Shown: positions 19,298 to 28,885, counted from the stretch's first letter. The stretch: DNA of 64,000 nt from CAVWDU01 sp963753815 (GCA_963753815.1 CAVWDU010000003.1:1054001-1118000), one strand, 5' to 3'. The notes: a model not told the origin generated them from the letters alone. Numbers and translations: made by a program.

Positions 19298-20851
19298 ATG
19301 AGCGAACAGACCAGGAAAACGACCGCCCTGATCATCCTGGACGGCTGGGGCCACCGGGAGGACACCCGAGACAACGCCATCGCCAGCGGCGACACACCCA
19401 CCTGGGACCGGCTCTGGGCCGAGGCGCCTCATACGCTGGTCTCGGGCTCCGGCCGGGACGTGGGACTGCCCGAGGGCCAGATGGGCAACTCCGAGGTGGG
19501 CCACATGAGCCTGGGCGCCGGTCGCATCATCTACCAGAACATCACCCGCATCGACCAGGCGATAGAGGACGGCAGCTTCGCCGAGAACCCGGCCTATACC
19601 GCCGCCATCGATAGCGCGAAGGCGGCCGGCGGCGCCGTGCACGTGTTCGGCCTGCTCTCGCCCGGCGGCGTGCACAGCCACGAGCGCCAGATCTTCGCCG
19701 CGGTGCGTATGGCCGCGGCCCGGGGAGCCCAGCGGGTCTACCTGCACGCCTTTCTGGACGGGCGCGACACCCCGCCGCGCAGCGCGGCGGATTCGCTGGC
19801 CCGCGCCGATGCGCTGTTCGAGGAGTTGGGCTGCGGCCGCACCGCCAGCATCGTCGGGCGCTATTACGCAATGGACCGCGACAACCGCTGGGACCGCGTC
19901 GAGGCAGCCTACAACCTGCTCACCGCGGGCGAGGCGGATTACCGCGCCGCCACCGCCCCCGAGGGCCTCGAAGCCGCCTACGAGCGCGACGAGAACGACG
20001 AGTTCGTCAAGCCCACAGTGATCGCCGCAGACGGTGAAGCGCCCGCCTGTATCGGTGACGGCGACGCCGTGCTGTTCCTCAATTTCCGCGCCGACCGCGC
20101 CCGCGAGCTTACCCGGGCCTTCGTCGAGCCGGACTTCGACGGCTTCGAGCGCCGGGTGCGCCCCGCCCTGTCCGACTTCGTGATGACCACGGAGTACGCC
20201 GCCGACATTCCGGCGAGCTGCGCCTTCCCGCCGGATCGCCTCAGCAATGTGCTTGGCGACTACCTCGCCCAGCGCGGCGGCACCCAGCTGCGCATCGCCG
20301 AGACCGAAAAGTACGCCCACGTGACCTTTTTCTTCAGCGGGGGTCGCGAGGAGCCGTTTCCCGGCGAAGACCGCGACCTGGTGCCCTCGCCGGACGTGGC
20401 CACCTACGATTTGCAGCCGGAGATGAGCGCTCCGGAGGTCACCCGGCGCCTGGCGGCGGCGATCACCTCGGGCAAGTACGACCTGGTCGTGTGCAACTAC
20501 GCCAACGGTGACATGGTCGGCCACACCGGGGTTTTCGACGCGGCCGTGCAGGCGACGGAGGCGATCGATGCGGCGCTGGCGACGATCGAGCGGGCGGTGC
20601 GCGCAAGCGGCGGCCAGGCCCTGATCACCGCCGACCACGGCAACTGCGAACAGATGCTGGACCGCGAGAGCGGGCAGCCGCATACCCAGCACACCACCGA
20701 GCTGGTGCCGCTTGTGTATATCGGCGACCGGCCCCTGACGTTCAAACCCGGCACCGGCAAGCTGGCCGACATCGCGCCCACCCTGCTGGACCTGATGGAC
20801 CTGCCGCAACCGCCAGAGATGACCGGCAGCAGCCTGCTCGCAGACGGTTGA
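19298..20851 (+). CDS. gpmI: 2,3-bisphosphoglycerate-independent phosphoglycerate mutase
   Basis: Glycolytic enzyme interconverting 3- and 2-phosphoglycerate, Mn-dependent. 517 residues from ATG 19298 (MSEQTRKTTALIILDGWG); the metal-binding and catalytic phosphatase-like motifs MGNSEVGH (catalytic Ser), GGVHSH, FLDGRDTPP, NFRADR and ITADHGNCE are seen. The stop overlaps the envC start (TTGA), so gpmI-envC are likely coupled. Confidence 0.96.
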   Translation: MSEQTRKTTALIILDGWGHREDTRDNAIASGDTPTWDRLWAEAPHTLVSGSGRDVGLPEGQMGNSEVGHMSLGAGRIIYQNITRIDQAIEDGSFAENPAYTAAIDSAKAAGGAVHVFGLLSPGGVHSHERQIFAAVRMAAARGAQRVYLHAFLDGRDTPPRSAADSLARADALFEELGCGRTASIVGRYYAMDRDNRWDRVEAAYNLLTAGEADYRAATAPEGLEAAYERDENDEFVKPTVIAADGEAPACIGDGDAVLFLNFRADRARELTRAFVEPDFDGFERRVRPALSDFVMTTEYAADIPASCAFPPDRLSNVLGDYLAQRGGTQLRIAETEKYAHVTFFFSGGREEPFPGEDRDLVPSPDVATYDLQPEMSAPEVTRRLAAAITSGKYDLVVCNYANGDMVGHTGVFDAAVQATEAIDAALATIERAVRASGGQALITADHGNCEQMLDRESGQPHTQHTTELVPLVYIGDRPLTFKPGTGKLADIAPTLLDLMDLPQPPEMTGSSLLADG

Positions 20852-22029
20852 AAACGCCTCCCCCGCGCGCCCGTTCCGCTGCGCTCGGGCTCCTCCCTGC
20901 GCTCCTCATTGCGCTGACCGTCGCCGCCACCGGCACGGTGGCCTGGTCGCAATCCGACGAAGAAAAGGCCCGCTCGCAGTTAAAGACCCTGCAGCGGGAC
21001 ATCACCCGCATCAACCGCGAGATCAGCGAGGCCAAGGGCCGCCGCAATACCCTGCAGGAGGCAGTGAAGCGCGCCGACCTCGAGCTCGGCCAACTCAAGC
21101 GCGACATCGCCGCCAACACGACCGATATCGCCGCCACCCGGGAGGAACTGGGCAAACTGGAGGCGCAGCGGGGGGAACTGGAAACCGCGCGTGACGCACA
21201 ACAGGCGCGGGTGGCCGATGAGCTGCGCGCCGCCTGGCAGATGGGCGGTGACGCGCCGGTGAAGGTGCTGCTGAACCAGCAGGACCCACACGCCGTATCC
21301 CGAATGATGACCTACTACCGCTATTTTCTCGACGCGCGCACCGAGCGCCTGGCGGATTACCGCGCGACCCTCGCACAGCTGGACGAGGTACAGCAGGAGA
21401 TCGCCAGCAACCGGGAACAACTGGAGGAACAGCAGGCGGCCCTGGCGCAGCAGCAGGAACAAGTGGCCCAGGCGCAGACCGAGCGACGCGCGGCGGTGGC
21501 CAGCCTTTCACAAGACATTGCCAGCAAGGGCACCGAGCTTGAGCAGAAGCAACGCGACCGCGCCAAGCTCGAGGCGCTGCTGAAGGCGATCGAGGAGGCG
21601 GTGGTCAACCTGCAGGTGCCGGACAACTACCAGGCGTTCGCCGGTGCCAAAGGCAAGATGCCCTGGCCGGTGAAGGGCAAGCCCGCAAACCGCTACGGCA
21701 GCTACCGCAACGAGGGCAAGATGCGCTGGCAGGGGCTCTCGATCCCCGCCCGCGAGGGCACCGAGGTGCAGGCGATACACCACGGCCGCGTGGTCTACGC
21801 CGACTGGTTCCGCGGCTCCGGGCTGCTGCTGATCATCGACCACGGCGACGGCTACATGAGCCTCTATGCCCACAACCAGAGCCTGCTGCGCGACGTGGGC
21901 GAGTGGGTGACCGCGGGCAGCCCGATCAGCACGGTGGGCAGCAGCGGCGGCCTGGACAAGCCGGCGCTGTATTTTGAGGTGCGGCACAAGGGCAAACCCA
22001 CCGACCCGACGCGCTGGTGCAAGCGCTGA
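20848..22029 (+). CDS. envC: Murein hydrolase activator EnvC (coiled coil plus LytM)
   Basis: Periplasmic activator of amidases AmiA/AmiB at the division septum. 393 residues: signal peptide (LGLLPALLIALTVAATG), long coiled coil (about 35-250, many heptads rich in Glu, Gln and Arg) and a C-terminal M23/LytM domain (about 270-393, with HHGRVVYADWFRGSGLLLIIDHG and SLYAHNQSLL). The start is TTG 20848 overlapping the gpmI stop; no better start precedes the signal peptide. Order gpmI-envC-ctpA is conserved. Confidence 0.92.
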   Translation: MKTPPPRARSAALGLLPALLIALTVAATGTVAWSQSDEEKARSQLKTLQRDITRINREISEAKGRRNTLQEAVKRADLELGQLKRDIAANTTDIAATREELGKLEAQRGELETARDAQQARVADELRAAWQMGGDAPVKVLLNQQDPHAVSRMMTYYRYFLDARTERLADYRATLAQLDEVQQEIASNREQLEEQQAALAQQQEQVAQAQTERRAAVASLSQDIASKGTELEQKQRDRAKLEALLKAIEEAVVNLQVPDNYQAFAGAKGKMPWPVKGKPANRYGSYRNEGKMRWQGLSIPAREGTEVQAIHHGRVVYADWFRGSGLLLIIDHGDGYMSLYAHNQSLLRDVGEWVTAGSPISTVGSSGGLDKPALYFEVRHKGKPTDPTRWCKR

Positions 22030-22156
22030 CCGGGCAATGTGCCGGACTTGAGGTGATCCCGAGTCCGATAGACTGCTCACGGGTATAAAGTGGGCAGAAT
22101 CGGTTACACTAGGCGTTTGCAGTAGATCGTGGCGGCAGGCCACGCTGGCGGTAACA

Positions 22157-23464
22157 ATGAAAAACTCGACATCCCTGATCCGGCCCCTGCTGGCCACCCT
22201 TGGCGCCACGGCCGCACTGGCGGGCAGCCCCGCGACCCAGGCGGTGGAGGAAGGCGTTCTCCCGCTGGAGGAACTGCGCACATTCGCCGACGTTTTCAAC
22301 CAGATCCGCATCGGCTACGTCGAGGAGATCGACGACAGCACCCTGCTGGAGTATGCCATCCGCGGCATGCTGGACGGCCTGGACCCGCACTCGGTGTACA
22401 TGACCCGGGATGCCTTCGAGGACCTGCAGGACAACACCAGCGGCGAGTTCAGCGGGCTCGGCCTGGAAGTGGGCATGGAGGACGGCTTCATCAAGGTGAT
22501 CTCGCCCATCGACGGTTCCCCCGCCGAAGAAGCGGGCCTGAAAACCGGCGACGTGATCCTGAAGCTGGGTAAGAACCCGGTAAAAGGCATGAGCCTCAAC
22601 GAATCCATCGAGAAGATGCGCGGGCCCAAGGGCAGTACCGTTGAGCTCACCATCGGCCGCCCGGGTACCAGCCAGCCCTTCACCGTGACCCTCACCCGCG
22701 ACACCATCCGCATGGCCAGCGTGCGCAAGCGCTGGCTCGAGCCGGGCTACGGTTACATCCGCATCGCCCAGTTCCAGCGCAACACCGGCAGTGACGTGAG
22801 CACCAGCCTGGGCAAGCTGCTCGACGAGCAGCCGATGAAAGGCCTGGTGCTGGACCTGCGCAACAACCCCGGCGGCATCCTCGGCGCCAGCGTCGACGTG
22901 GCCAGCCTGTTCCTCGACGGCGGCACCGTGGTGTACACCGAAGGCCGCCTCGCCAATGCGGACATCAACTACGAGGCCGAGGCCAACGACGTCACCGATG
23001 GCATGCCGATCGTGGTGCTGATCAACCGCGGCTCCGCCAGCGCCTCGGAGATCGTCGCCGGCGCCCTGCAGGACCGGGGCCGCGCGGTGGTAATGGGCAC
23101 CCGCAGTTTCGGCAAGGGTTCGGTGCAGACCGTGCTGCCCCTCTCGGACGAACGCGCCGTGAAGCTCACCACCGCCCGCTACTTCACCCCCAACGGTCGC
23201 TCCATCCAGGCCCAGGGCATCGACCCCGACATCCTCGTGGAACGCGCCAAGGTGACTGCCTACGACAACTCCCGCCGGGTGCGTGAGGCTGACCTCTCCG
23301 GCCACCTCGACAACGAGGAACAAGCGGCTGTCGCCGCCAGCAACAAGGCCGCCAGCGAACTGCTGTCCAGCGACAACCAGCTTTACGAGGCACTCACCCT
23401 GCTCAAGGGCCTGAATGTGCTCGGGCTGCAGCGCGGGTCGGGAAAGGCGCCTAATCCGGGCTGA
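22157..23464 (+). CDS. Carboxy-terminal processing protease CtpA (S41)
   Basis: Periplasmic serine protease of the S41 family, 435 residues. Signal peptide (1-30), short N-terminal domain, PDZ domain (about 95-165) and catalytic domain with Ser in GSASASEIVAG and Lys in FGKGSVQ, the Ser-Lys dyad. In Pseudomonas CtpA degrades cell-wall hydrolases and sits after envC, as here. A 127-bp gap with a plausible promoter separates it from envC. Confidence 0.94.
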   Translation: MKNSTSLIRPLLATLGATAALAGSPATQAVEEGVLPLEELRTFADVFNQIRIGYVEEIDDSTLLEYAIRGMLDGLDPHSVYMTRDAFEDLQDNTSGEFSGLGLEVGMEDGFIKVISPIDGSPAEEAGLKTGDVILKLGKNPVKGMSLNESIEKMRGPKGSTVELTIGRPGTSQPFTVTLTRDTIRMASVRKRWLEPGYGYIRIAQFQRNTGSDVSTSLGKLLDEQPMKGLVLDLRNNPGGILGASVDVASLFLDGGTVVYTEGRLANADINYEAEANDVTDGMPIVVLINRGSASASEIVAGALQDRGRAVVMGTRSFGKGSVQTVLPLSDERAVKLTTARYFTPNGRSIQAQGIDPDILVERAKVTAYDNSRRVREADLSGHLDNEEQAAVAASNKAASELLSSDNQLYEALTLLKGLNVLGLQRGSGKAPNPG

Positions 23465-23802
23465 TTGGCAGCTGCCGGTACTCTGCGTGCGTAACGTATG
23501 GACCCGGAATAGATAGATGCTGGTTTAGTAACTATCTTCCCACCGCCGTCGACTGTGGCGACCGGGCGGTTGGCCGGGCGGTTGGCATCGTGGGGATAAC
23601 GACCGCGATGGTGCCCGTCGGGGGACGTCAAAAAGCATACGTCCCTGTATAGGCGCGGCCGGCCAGGTTCGTCTGGCGGCATCCATGCCGCCAGACGCCC
23701 CCGTCGTGCACCATCCCGCCCGTTATCAATCGAGTTCTGTTAGGCGCGCTATCTACCTGGATCGTCGCTTGACTTCGGGGGACACGTACATACACTGTAT
23801 GC
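23465..23802. other. Intergenic region before brnT, with direct repeat and operator
   Basis: No gene is supported. GGGCGGTTGG occurs twice, 4 bp apart, near 23562-23585. At the right end a promoter-like pair TTGACT (23769-23774) and TACACT (23791-23796) overlaps the palindrome ATACACTGTAT (23790-23800). Confidence 0.5.
23790..23800 (+). promoter_or_regulatory. Palindromic operator and promoter of brnTA
   Basis: ATACA-C-TGTAT overlaps the presumed -10 and ends two bases before the brnT ATG, where BrnA autorepression would be expected. The implied transcript start is at or near the ATG, so the mRNA may be leaderless. Confidence 0.5.
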
Positions 23803-24090
23803 ATGATCAAGTTTACTTGGGATTCAGCCAAGGCCAAGTCAAACCTCAAGAAACACAAAATCTCTTTCCAAGAAGCGAAATCCGTTTTCTTCGATGAGTT
23901 AGCACTGCAATTTTCTGACATAGATTCCCCGAATGAAGAGCGTTTTCTCATTCTGGGCATGAGCAACCAGTCTCGAATTCTGGTTGTGGTCCATTGCGAG
24001 CGGGGCATCAGTGGAGAGGAACTCCGTATAATTTCAGCAAGGAAAGCTACCCCGGCCGAGCGGCGAAACTATCAGGGTGGTTCCAAATGA
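23803..24090 (+). CDS. brnT: BrnT-family ribonuclease toxin
   Basis: 95 residues opening MIKFTWDSAKAKSNLKKHKI; the RelE-like BrnT fold normally begins with F-x-W-D-xx-K-x-xxNxxKH, which is seen. The central RFLILGMSNQSRILVVVHCER and C-terminal RIISARKATPAERRNY are typical, with Arg and Glu residues used in RNA cleavage. The toxin gene precedes the antitoxin, as known for BrnT/BrnA, with a 4-bp ATGA overlap. GC is lower than the flanking ctpA and his genes, suggesting transfer. Confidence 0.93.
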   Translation: MIKFTWDSAKAKSNLKKHKISFQEAKSVFFDELALQFSDIDSPNEERFLILGMSNQSRILVVVHCERGISGEELRIISARKATPAERRNYQGGSK

Positions 24091-24305
24091 GAGACGAGTA
24101 CGATTTTTCCAAGATGAAGGCTCGGAAAAACCCGTATGCCTCAAAGCTCAAGAAATCTGTAACGATTCGCTTGAGTGAAGATGTTATCGACTACTTCAAG
24201 CAGATGGCTGAAGAGTCCGGTGTTCCTTACCAGAGCCTGATCAACTTATATCTCAGGGATTGTGCTCATAACGATCGCAAAGTCGATATTCAGTGGAAGC
24301 CTTAG
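24087..24305 (+). CDS. brnA: BrnA-family antitoxin
   Basis: 72 residues from the ATG overlapping the brnT stop. It carries the ribbon-helix-helix segment SVTIRLSEDVIDYFKQMAEE and PYQSLINLYL, which form the DNA-binding dimer that represses its own promoter while the N terminus binds BrnT. Confidence 0.92.
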   Translation: MRDEYDFSKMKARKNPYASKLKKSVTIRLSEDVIDYFKQMAEESGVPYQSLINLYLRDCAHNDRKVDIQWKP

Positions 24306-24364
24306 CGAACCAGGATGATCATCGGCTTGGCTGCCCAATGCACTGTAAGGCGTTCATCTAAGCG

Positions 24365-25138
24365 TCAGAGCCGAACCTCGATCCCCTGCTCCGCCATGTA
24401 GGCCTTGGCCTCGGCGACGGTGTACTCACCGAAGTGGAAGATGCTGGCGGCGAGTACCGCGTCGGCGCCGCCTTCGAGAATGCCGGCGACGAGGTGGTCG
24501 AGGTTGCCGACGCCTCCAGAGGCGATAACGGGGATGTCGACCGCGTCGGTGATGGCGCGGGTGACGCCGAGTTCGAAGCCGTCTCGGGTGCCGTCGCGAT
24601 CCATGCTGGTGAGCAGGATTTCGCCGGCGCCGCGCGTCGCCATCTCTCGCGCCCAGTCCACGGCATCGATGCCGGTGGGCTTGCGGCCGCCGTGGGTGAA
24701 GATTTCGTAGCGCGGTGCGCCGTCGACGTCATCGACCCGCTTGGCGTCGATGGCCACCACGATGCACTGGGAGCCGAAACGGGCGGCGGATTCGCTGACC
24801 AGATCCGGGTTGTGGATGGCGGCGGTGTTGATGCTGACCTTGTCGGCACCGGCATTGAGCATGGTGCGGATGTCTTCGAGGCTGCGGATACCGCCGCCAA
24901 CGGTGAGCGGGATGAACACTTCCTCGGCGATGCGCTCGACGGTGTGTACGGTGGTTTCGCGGCCCTCGTGGCTGGCGGTGATGTCGAGGAAGGTCACCTC
25001 GTCGGCGCCCTGTTCGTTGTAGCGGGCGGCGACTTCCACCGGGTCGCCGGCATCGCGGATGTCGACGAAATTAACGCCCTTCACCACCCGGCCGTTTTCA
25101 ACGTCCAGGCAGGGAATGATGCGCTTGGCGAGGCCCAC
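24365..25138 (-). CDS. hisF: Imidazole glycerol phosphate synthase cyclase HisF
   Basis: Converts PRFAR plus ammonia to IGP and AICAR. 257-residue (beta-alpha)8 barrel beginning MGLAKRIIPCLDVENGRVVK (catalytic Asp in CLDV); second catalytic Asp in CIVVAIDAKR; phosphate loops LTVGGGIRS and VIASGGVGN. Last gene of the hisBHAF operon, two bases after hisA. Confidence 0.97.
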   Translation of the reverse strand: MGLAKRIIPCLDVENGRVVKGVNFVDIRDAGDPVEVAARYNEQGADEVTFLDITASHEGRETTVHTVERIAEEVFIPLTVGGGIRSLEDIRTMLNAGADKVSINTAAIHNPDLVSESAARFGSQCIVVAIDAKRVDDVDGAPRYEIFTHGGRKPTGIDAVDWAREMATRGAGEILLTSMDRDGTRDGFELGVTRAITDAVDIPVIASGGVGNLDHLVAGILEGGADAVLAASIFHFGEYTVAEAKAYMAEQGIEVRL

Positions 25139-25140
25139 GG

Positions 25141-25875
25141 TCAGTCGGCCTTGTCACAGAGGCGCTGCGCCTCGGCGAGGTCCAGGGTGCCCTCGTAGAT
25201 CGCACGGCCGGTGATGATACCGGTAATACCGACATCGGCGACGGCCTTGAGGGCCGCCACGTCGTCGAGGTTGGTGACACCGCCGGAGGCGAAGATCGGG
25301 ATGCTGGAGGCCTTGGCCATGGCGACCGTGGCCTCGACGTTGACCCCTTCCATCATGCCGTCGCGGGCGATGTCGGTGTAGACGATAGCGGCCACGCCGT
25401 CGGCCTCAAAGCGGCGGGCCAGGTCCACGGCCTCGATGCTTGAGACCTGGGCCCAGCCGTCGGTGGCAACCAGGCCCTCGACCGCGTCCAGCCCAACGAT
25501 GACCTTGCCGGGAAAGGCCGCACAGGCCTCGGTCACGAATTCCGGCTGCTTCACCGCCAGGGTGCCTATGATGACGTAGCTCACGCCCGCTTTCAGGTAG
25601 TGTTCGATGGTCTCCAGCGAGCGGATACCGCCGCCGATCTGGATCGGTAGTTCCGGGTGGGCCGCGGCGATGGCCGAGACCACTTCGCCGTTCACCGGCT
25701 CACCGGCAAACGCGCCGTTCAGGTCGACGAGGTGCAGGCGCCGGCAACCGGCCTTGACCCAGCGTTCGGCCATGGCGACCGGGTCGCGGGAGAATACGGT
25801 GCTCTCGTCCATCAGGCCCTGGCGCAGGCGAACGCAGTAGCCATCCTTGAGGTCGATGGCGGGGATGATCAGCAT
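25141..25875 (-). CDS. hisA: ProFAR isomerase HisA
   Basis: Isomerises 5'-ProFAR to PRFAR. 244-residue barrel beginning MLIIPAIDLKDGYCVRLRQG (catalytic Asp in AIDLKDG), phosphate loops IQIGGGIRS and IFASGGVTN, and second Asp in VYTDIARDGM. Overlaps hisH by 7 bp. Confidence 0.97.
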   Translation of the reverse strand: MLIIPAIDLKDGYCVRLRQGLMDESTVFSRDPVAMAERWVKAGCRRLHLVDLNGAFAGEPVNGEVVSAIAAAHPELPIQIGGGIRSLETIEHYLKAGVSYVIIGTLAVKQPEFVTEACAAFPGKVIVGLDAVEGLVATDGWAQVSSIEAVDLARRFEADGVAAIVYTDIARDGMMEGVNVEATVAMAKASSIPIFASGGVTNLDDVAALKAVADVGITGIITGRAIYEGTLDLAEAQRLCDKAD

Positions 25876-26519
25876 GTCGGGCTCCAGTGCAGGAAATTGC
25901 GCAGCAGTTGCAGGCCGGCGGTGTGGCTCTTTTCCGGGTGAAACTGCACGGCGAAGAGGTTGTCCACCGCCAGGGCGGCATCGGCGCGCACGCCGTAGTC
26001 CACCGCCCCCGCAACCAACTCACGGTCCCGCGCGGCCACGTAGTAGCTGTGCACAAAGTAGAACCGGCTGCGGTCGGGTATTCCTTCCCACAAAGGGTGA
26101 GACAGCGTCTGCTCCACCTCGTTCCAACCCATGTGCGGCACCTTCAGGCGGTTGCCCGCGGCATCGCGCTGGGACTGGCCGAAATAGCGCACCTCGCCGG
26201 GGATGATATCGAGGCAGTCCACGCCGCCGTTTTCCTCGGAGCGCGTCATCAGCGCCTGCAGGCCCACGCAGATGGCGAGCACCGGCTTGTGCTGGGTGGT
26301 GAGTGCGTCCGCCAGCAGCCGGTCGCACTGCAGCCGGCGAATTTCCGCCATGCAGTCGCGAATGGCGCCGACGCCGGGGAACACCACCCGATCCGCCTGG
26401 CGAATCTGTTCGGCGTCGTGGGTGACCAGTACCTGCTCGGCGCCCACGTGCTCCAGCGCACTGGCCACGGAGTGCAGATTGCCCATGCCGTAATCGATGA
26501 CAGCGACCACGCCGCTCAT
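25869..26519 (-). CDS. hisH: Imidazole glycerol phosphate synthase glutaminase HisH
   Basis: Class I glutamine amidotransferase that feeds ammonia to HisF. 216 residues; nucleophile Cys in AICVGLQAL (the usual GxCxG is ICVGLQ), His-Glu pair in VQFHPEKS, oxyanion region FPGVGAI. Follows hisB after about 50 bp. Confidence 0.96.
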   Translation of the reverse strand: MSGVVAVIDYGMGNLHSVASALEHVGAEQVLVTHDAEQIRQADRVVFPGVGAIRDCMAEIRRLQCDRLLADALTTQHKPVLAICVGLQALMTRSEENGGVDCLDIIPGEVRYFGQSQRDAAGNRLKVPHMGWNEVEQTLSHPLWEGIPDRSRFYFVHSYYVAARDRELVAGAVDYGVRADAALAVDNLFAVQFHPEKSHTAGLQLLRNFLHWSPTC

Positions 26520-26570
26520 CGCCGCGCGCCTCGCTCAGCTATAGGAATCGTAGGCATTGACCAGTCCGCC

Positions 26571-27164
26571 CTAGAGCACGCCCTTGGTGGAGGGCGTGGT
26601 GCCCGCCATCCGGGCATCGGCTGTGAGCGCCATGCGCAGCGCGCGGCCGAAGGCCTTGAACACCGTCTCCGCCTGGTGATGGGTGTTGTCGCCGCGCAGG
26701 TTGTCGATGTGCAGGGTGACCTGGGCGTGGTTGACGAAGCCGTGAAAAACTCGGCGAACAGGTCGACATCGAAGCCGCCCACCGAGGCCCGGGTGTAGGG
26801 CACGTGGTAGGTGAGCCCGGGCCGGCCGGAAAAGTCGATCACCACCCGGGACAGCGCTTCATCGAGCGGCACATAGGAATGGCCGTAGCGATAGATACCT
26901 TTCTTGTCGCCCACCGCCTTGCGCCACCGCCTGGCCGAGGGTGATGCCGATATCCTCCACCGTGTGGTGGTCGTCGATGTGGAGGTCACCATTGGCCTTG
27001 ATATCGAGGTCGATCAACCCGTGGCGGGCGATCTGGTCCATCATGTGCTCGAGGAAGGGAATACCGGTGGCGAATTCCGCGTGCCCGCTGCCGTCGAGAT
27101 TGACGCTGACGGTAATCTGCGTCTCGAGCGTATCGCGGGTGATCGTGGCCTGGCGGTCAGCCAT
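26571..27164 (-). CDS. hisB: Imidazoleglycerol-phosphate dehydratase HisB (two compensating frameshifts)
   Basis: Dehydrates IGP to imidazole acetol phosphate. The N terminus (GIPFLEHMMDQIARHG, DDHHTVEDIGITLG, His and Glu ligands for Mn) is in one frame. One extra base at about 26921 shifts to KAVGDKKGIYRYGHSYVPLD, and one missing base in the T run at 26744-26749 restores the first frame for HGFVNHAQVTLHIDNLRGDN, NTHHQAETVFKAFGRAL and the terminal TPSTKGVL. The restored product is 197 residues, the usual monofunctional length. SD AACTGGAGG precedes the ATG. As read the product would be truncated; since the rest of the operon is intact, a read error is likely. Confidence 0.9.
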
Positions 27165-27284
27165 GGATGCCTCCAGTTCGATGGATCGCGGCGCGTTTGG
27201 GTGGGCGGTGTCGGTTGTTGATCGAATCCGGCTAGAAACCAGTCCAGCACCAGCTCTACACCACCCCGGCCGAAGAGCGCGCCA

Positions 27285-27290
27285 TTATAG
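27285..27290 (-). promoter_or_regulatory. -10 box of the hisBHAF operon
   Basis: TATAAT on the reverse strand about 120 bp upstream of hisB; the -35 region is weak. A short promoter-bearing gap separates hisB from divergent mutY. Confidence 0.45.
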
Positions 27291-27474
27291 AAGAAAGCCC
27301 GCATGAATTCATCGGCGGTTGTGTGGCCAGAATCCGCAGGTATTGAAGTCTTCGCGGCCGAGCTGCCAGCCCGCGGGCGATCCCCGCTATACTGTCGTCC
27401 GCCACTGCACCGAAGTAAGGCCGGGACCAGCGGTGGTGACCTATCCGAGCTTCCATCAGCAGCGACCCGACAGA

Positions 27475-28542
27475 GTGACAGATAAACAGGATTTGGAGTT
27501 CTCGCAGCGCGTGCTGGCCTGGTTCGACCGCGCCGGGCGCAAGGACCTGCCCTGGCAGGAGGACATCACCCCCTACCGGGTGTGGGTATCGGAGATCATG
27601 CTGCAGCAGACCCAGGTGCAGACGGTGATCCCCTACTTCCAGCGCTTCATGGCCGCCTTCCCCACCGTGGAAGACCTCGCCCGGGCTGATATAGACCAGG
27701 TGCTGCACCTGTGGACGGGGCTTGGGTACTACGCCCGCGCCCGCAACCTGCACCGCAGCGCGCAGATCGTGGCGGAGGAGCTGGACGGCGAATTCCCCGC
27801 CGACCTGGAGGGGCTGTGCGCCCTGCCGGGCATCGGTCGATCCACGGCGGGCGCGATACTCAGCATCGCGCTGGGCCAGCGCGCGGCCATTCTCGACGGG
27901 AACGTAAAGCGGGTGCTGGCGCGCCACGGCGCGGTAGCCGGCTGGCCGGGTACGACCGCGGTGCAGAAAGCCCTGTGGGGACTGGCCGAGCGCTACACCC
28001 CGAACGAGCGGAACGCGGACTACAGCCAGGCGATGATGGACCTGGGCGCCACCCTGTGCACTCGCTCCTCGCCGGGCTGCGAGAGCTGCCCGGTGAGCAA
28101 GGACTGCCGGGCCCTGGCCGAGGACCGACAGGCCGACTTTCCCGGCAAAAAACCCAAAAAAGCCCTGCCGGTGCGGGCGACGCGCTTCCTGATGCTGCGA
28201 ACCCCCGGTGGCGAAACCTGGCTGGAGAAGCGCCCCGGCAGCGGCATCTGGGGCGGGCTCTACTGCTTCCCGGAACTCGACGAGGCGGAGACCGGCACGA
28301 CCTGGTGCCTGGACCGCTTCGGCATCGAGCCCGCGGCGGTAACCGACTGGGCCCCGTTCCGCCATACATTCAGCCATTACCACCTCGACATACAGCCCAT
28401 CCTGGCGGTACTGCCGGCGCGGCCGGAGATGATCATGGCGGGCGCCGACCGCGTTTGGTATAACCTGCAGCAACCCCCCGCCATCGGCCTGGCGGCCCCG
28501 GTCAGCCGCCTGCTGGCGAGACTGAATAACAACGAGGAGTGA
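27475..28542 (+). CDS. mutY: Adenine DNA glycosylase MutY
   Basis: Removes adenine mispaired with 8-oxoguanine. From GTG 27475 the product is 355 residues. HhH-GPD motif LCALPGIGRSTAGAIL, catalytic Glu in EIMLQQTQV and Asp in LDGNVKRV, 4Fe-4S ligands in CTRSSPGCESCPVSKDC (C-x6-C-x2-C-x5-C), and a C-terminal NUDIX-like 8-oxoG-recognition domain (about 225-345). Earlier in-frame starts (from 27319) would add residues not in the family. Overlaps the yggX leader, conserved mutY-yggX pair. Confidence 0.95.
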   Translation: MTDKQDLEFSQRVLAWFDRAGRKDLPWQEDITPYRVWVSEIMLQQTQVQTVIPYFQRFMAAFPTVEDLARADIDQVLHLWTGLGYYARARNLHRSAQIVAEELDGEFPADLEGLCALPGIGRSTAGAILSIALGQRAAILDGNVKRVLARHGAVAGWPGTTAVQKALWGLAERYTPNERNADYSQAMMDLGATLCTRSSPGCESCPVSKDCRALAEDRQADFPGKKPKKALPVRATRFLMLRTPGGETWLEKRPGSGIWGGLYCFPELDEAETGTTWCLDRFGIEPAAVTDWAPFRHTFSHYHLDIQPILAVLPARPEMIMAGADRVWYNLQQPPAIGLAAPVSRLLARLNNNEE

Positions 28543-28544
28543 AC

Positions 28545-28817
28545 ATGAGCCGTACCGTGATGTGCAGGAAGTACCAGCAGGAAATGGAAGGCCTGGACGC
28601 ACCCCCGTTCCCGGGCGCCCGGGGCCAGGACATCTACGACAACATCTCCAAACAGGCCTGGCAGGACTGGCAAAGCCACCAGACCATGCTGATCAACGAG
28701 AAGCAGCTCAGCCTGATCGACCCTGAAACCCGCAAGTATCTGCAGGCGCAGATGGAGAGCTATTTCTCCGGGGAAGACTACGACCGTGCCGAGGGGTATG
28801 TGCCACCGGAGTCCTGA
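28545..28817 (+). CDS. Fe(2+)-trafficking / oxidative damage protection protein YggX
   Basis: 90 residues beginning MSRTVMCRKYQQEMEGLD with the conserved Cys7 and the FPGARGQDIYDNISKQAW segment. Protects Fe-S enzymes such as MutY, whose gene lies directly upstream. SD GAGGAG spans the mutY stop. Confidence 0.96.
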   Translation: MSRTVMCRKYQQEMEGLDAPPFPGARGQDIYDNISKQAWQDWQSHQTMLINEKQLSLIDPETRKYLQAQMESYFSGEDYDRAEGYVPPES

Positions 28818-28885
28818 GCGGGCCCGACCGCTTGTGGCAGAGATTGGCGACCCGAGGCCCACTCCGCACCCGCGCCATCAGGGAC

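Noticed and set aside
19166..20809. 547-codon frame antisense to gpmI
   Set aside because: gpmI is unmistakable on the forward strand; the antisense product has no motif.
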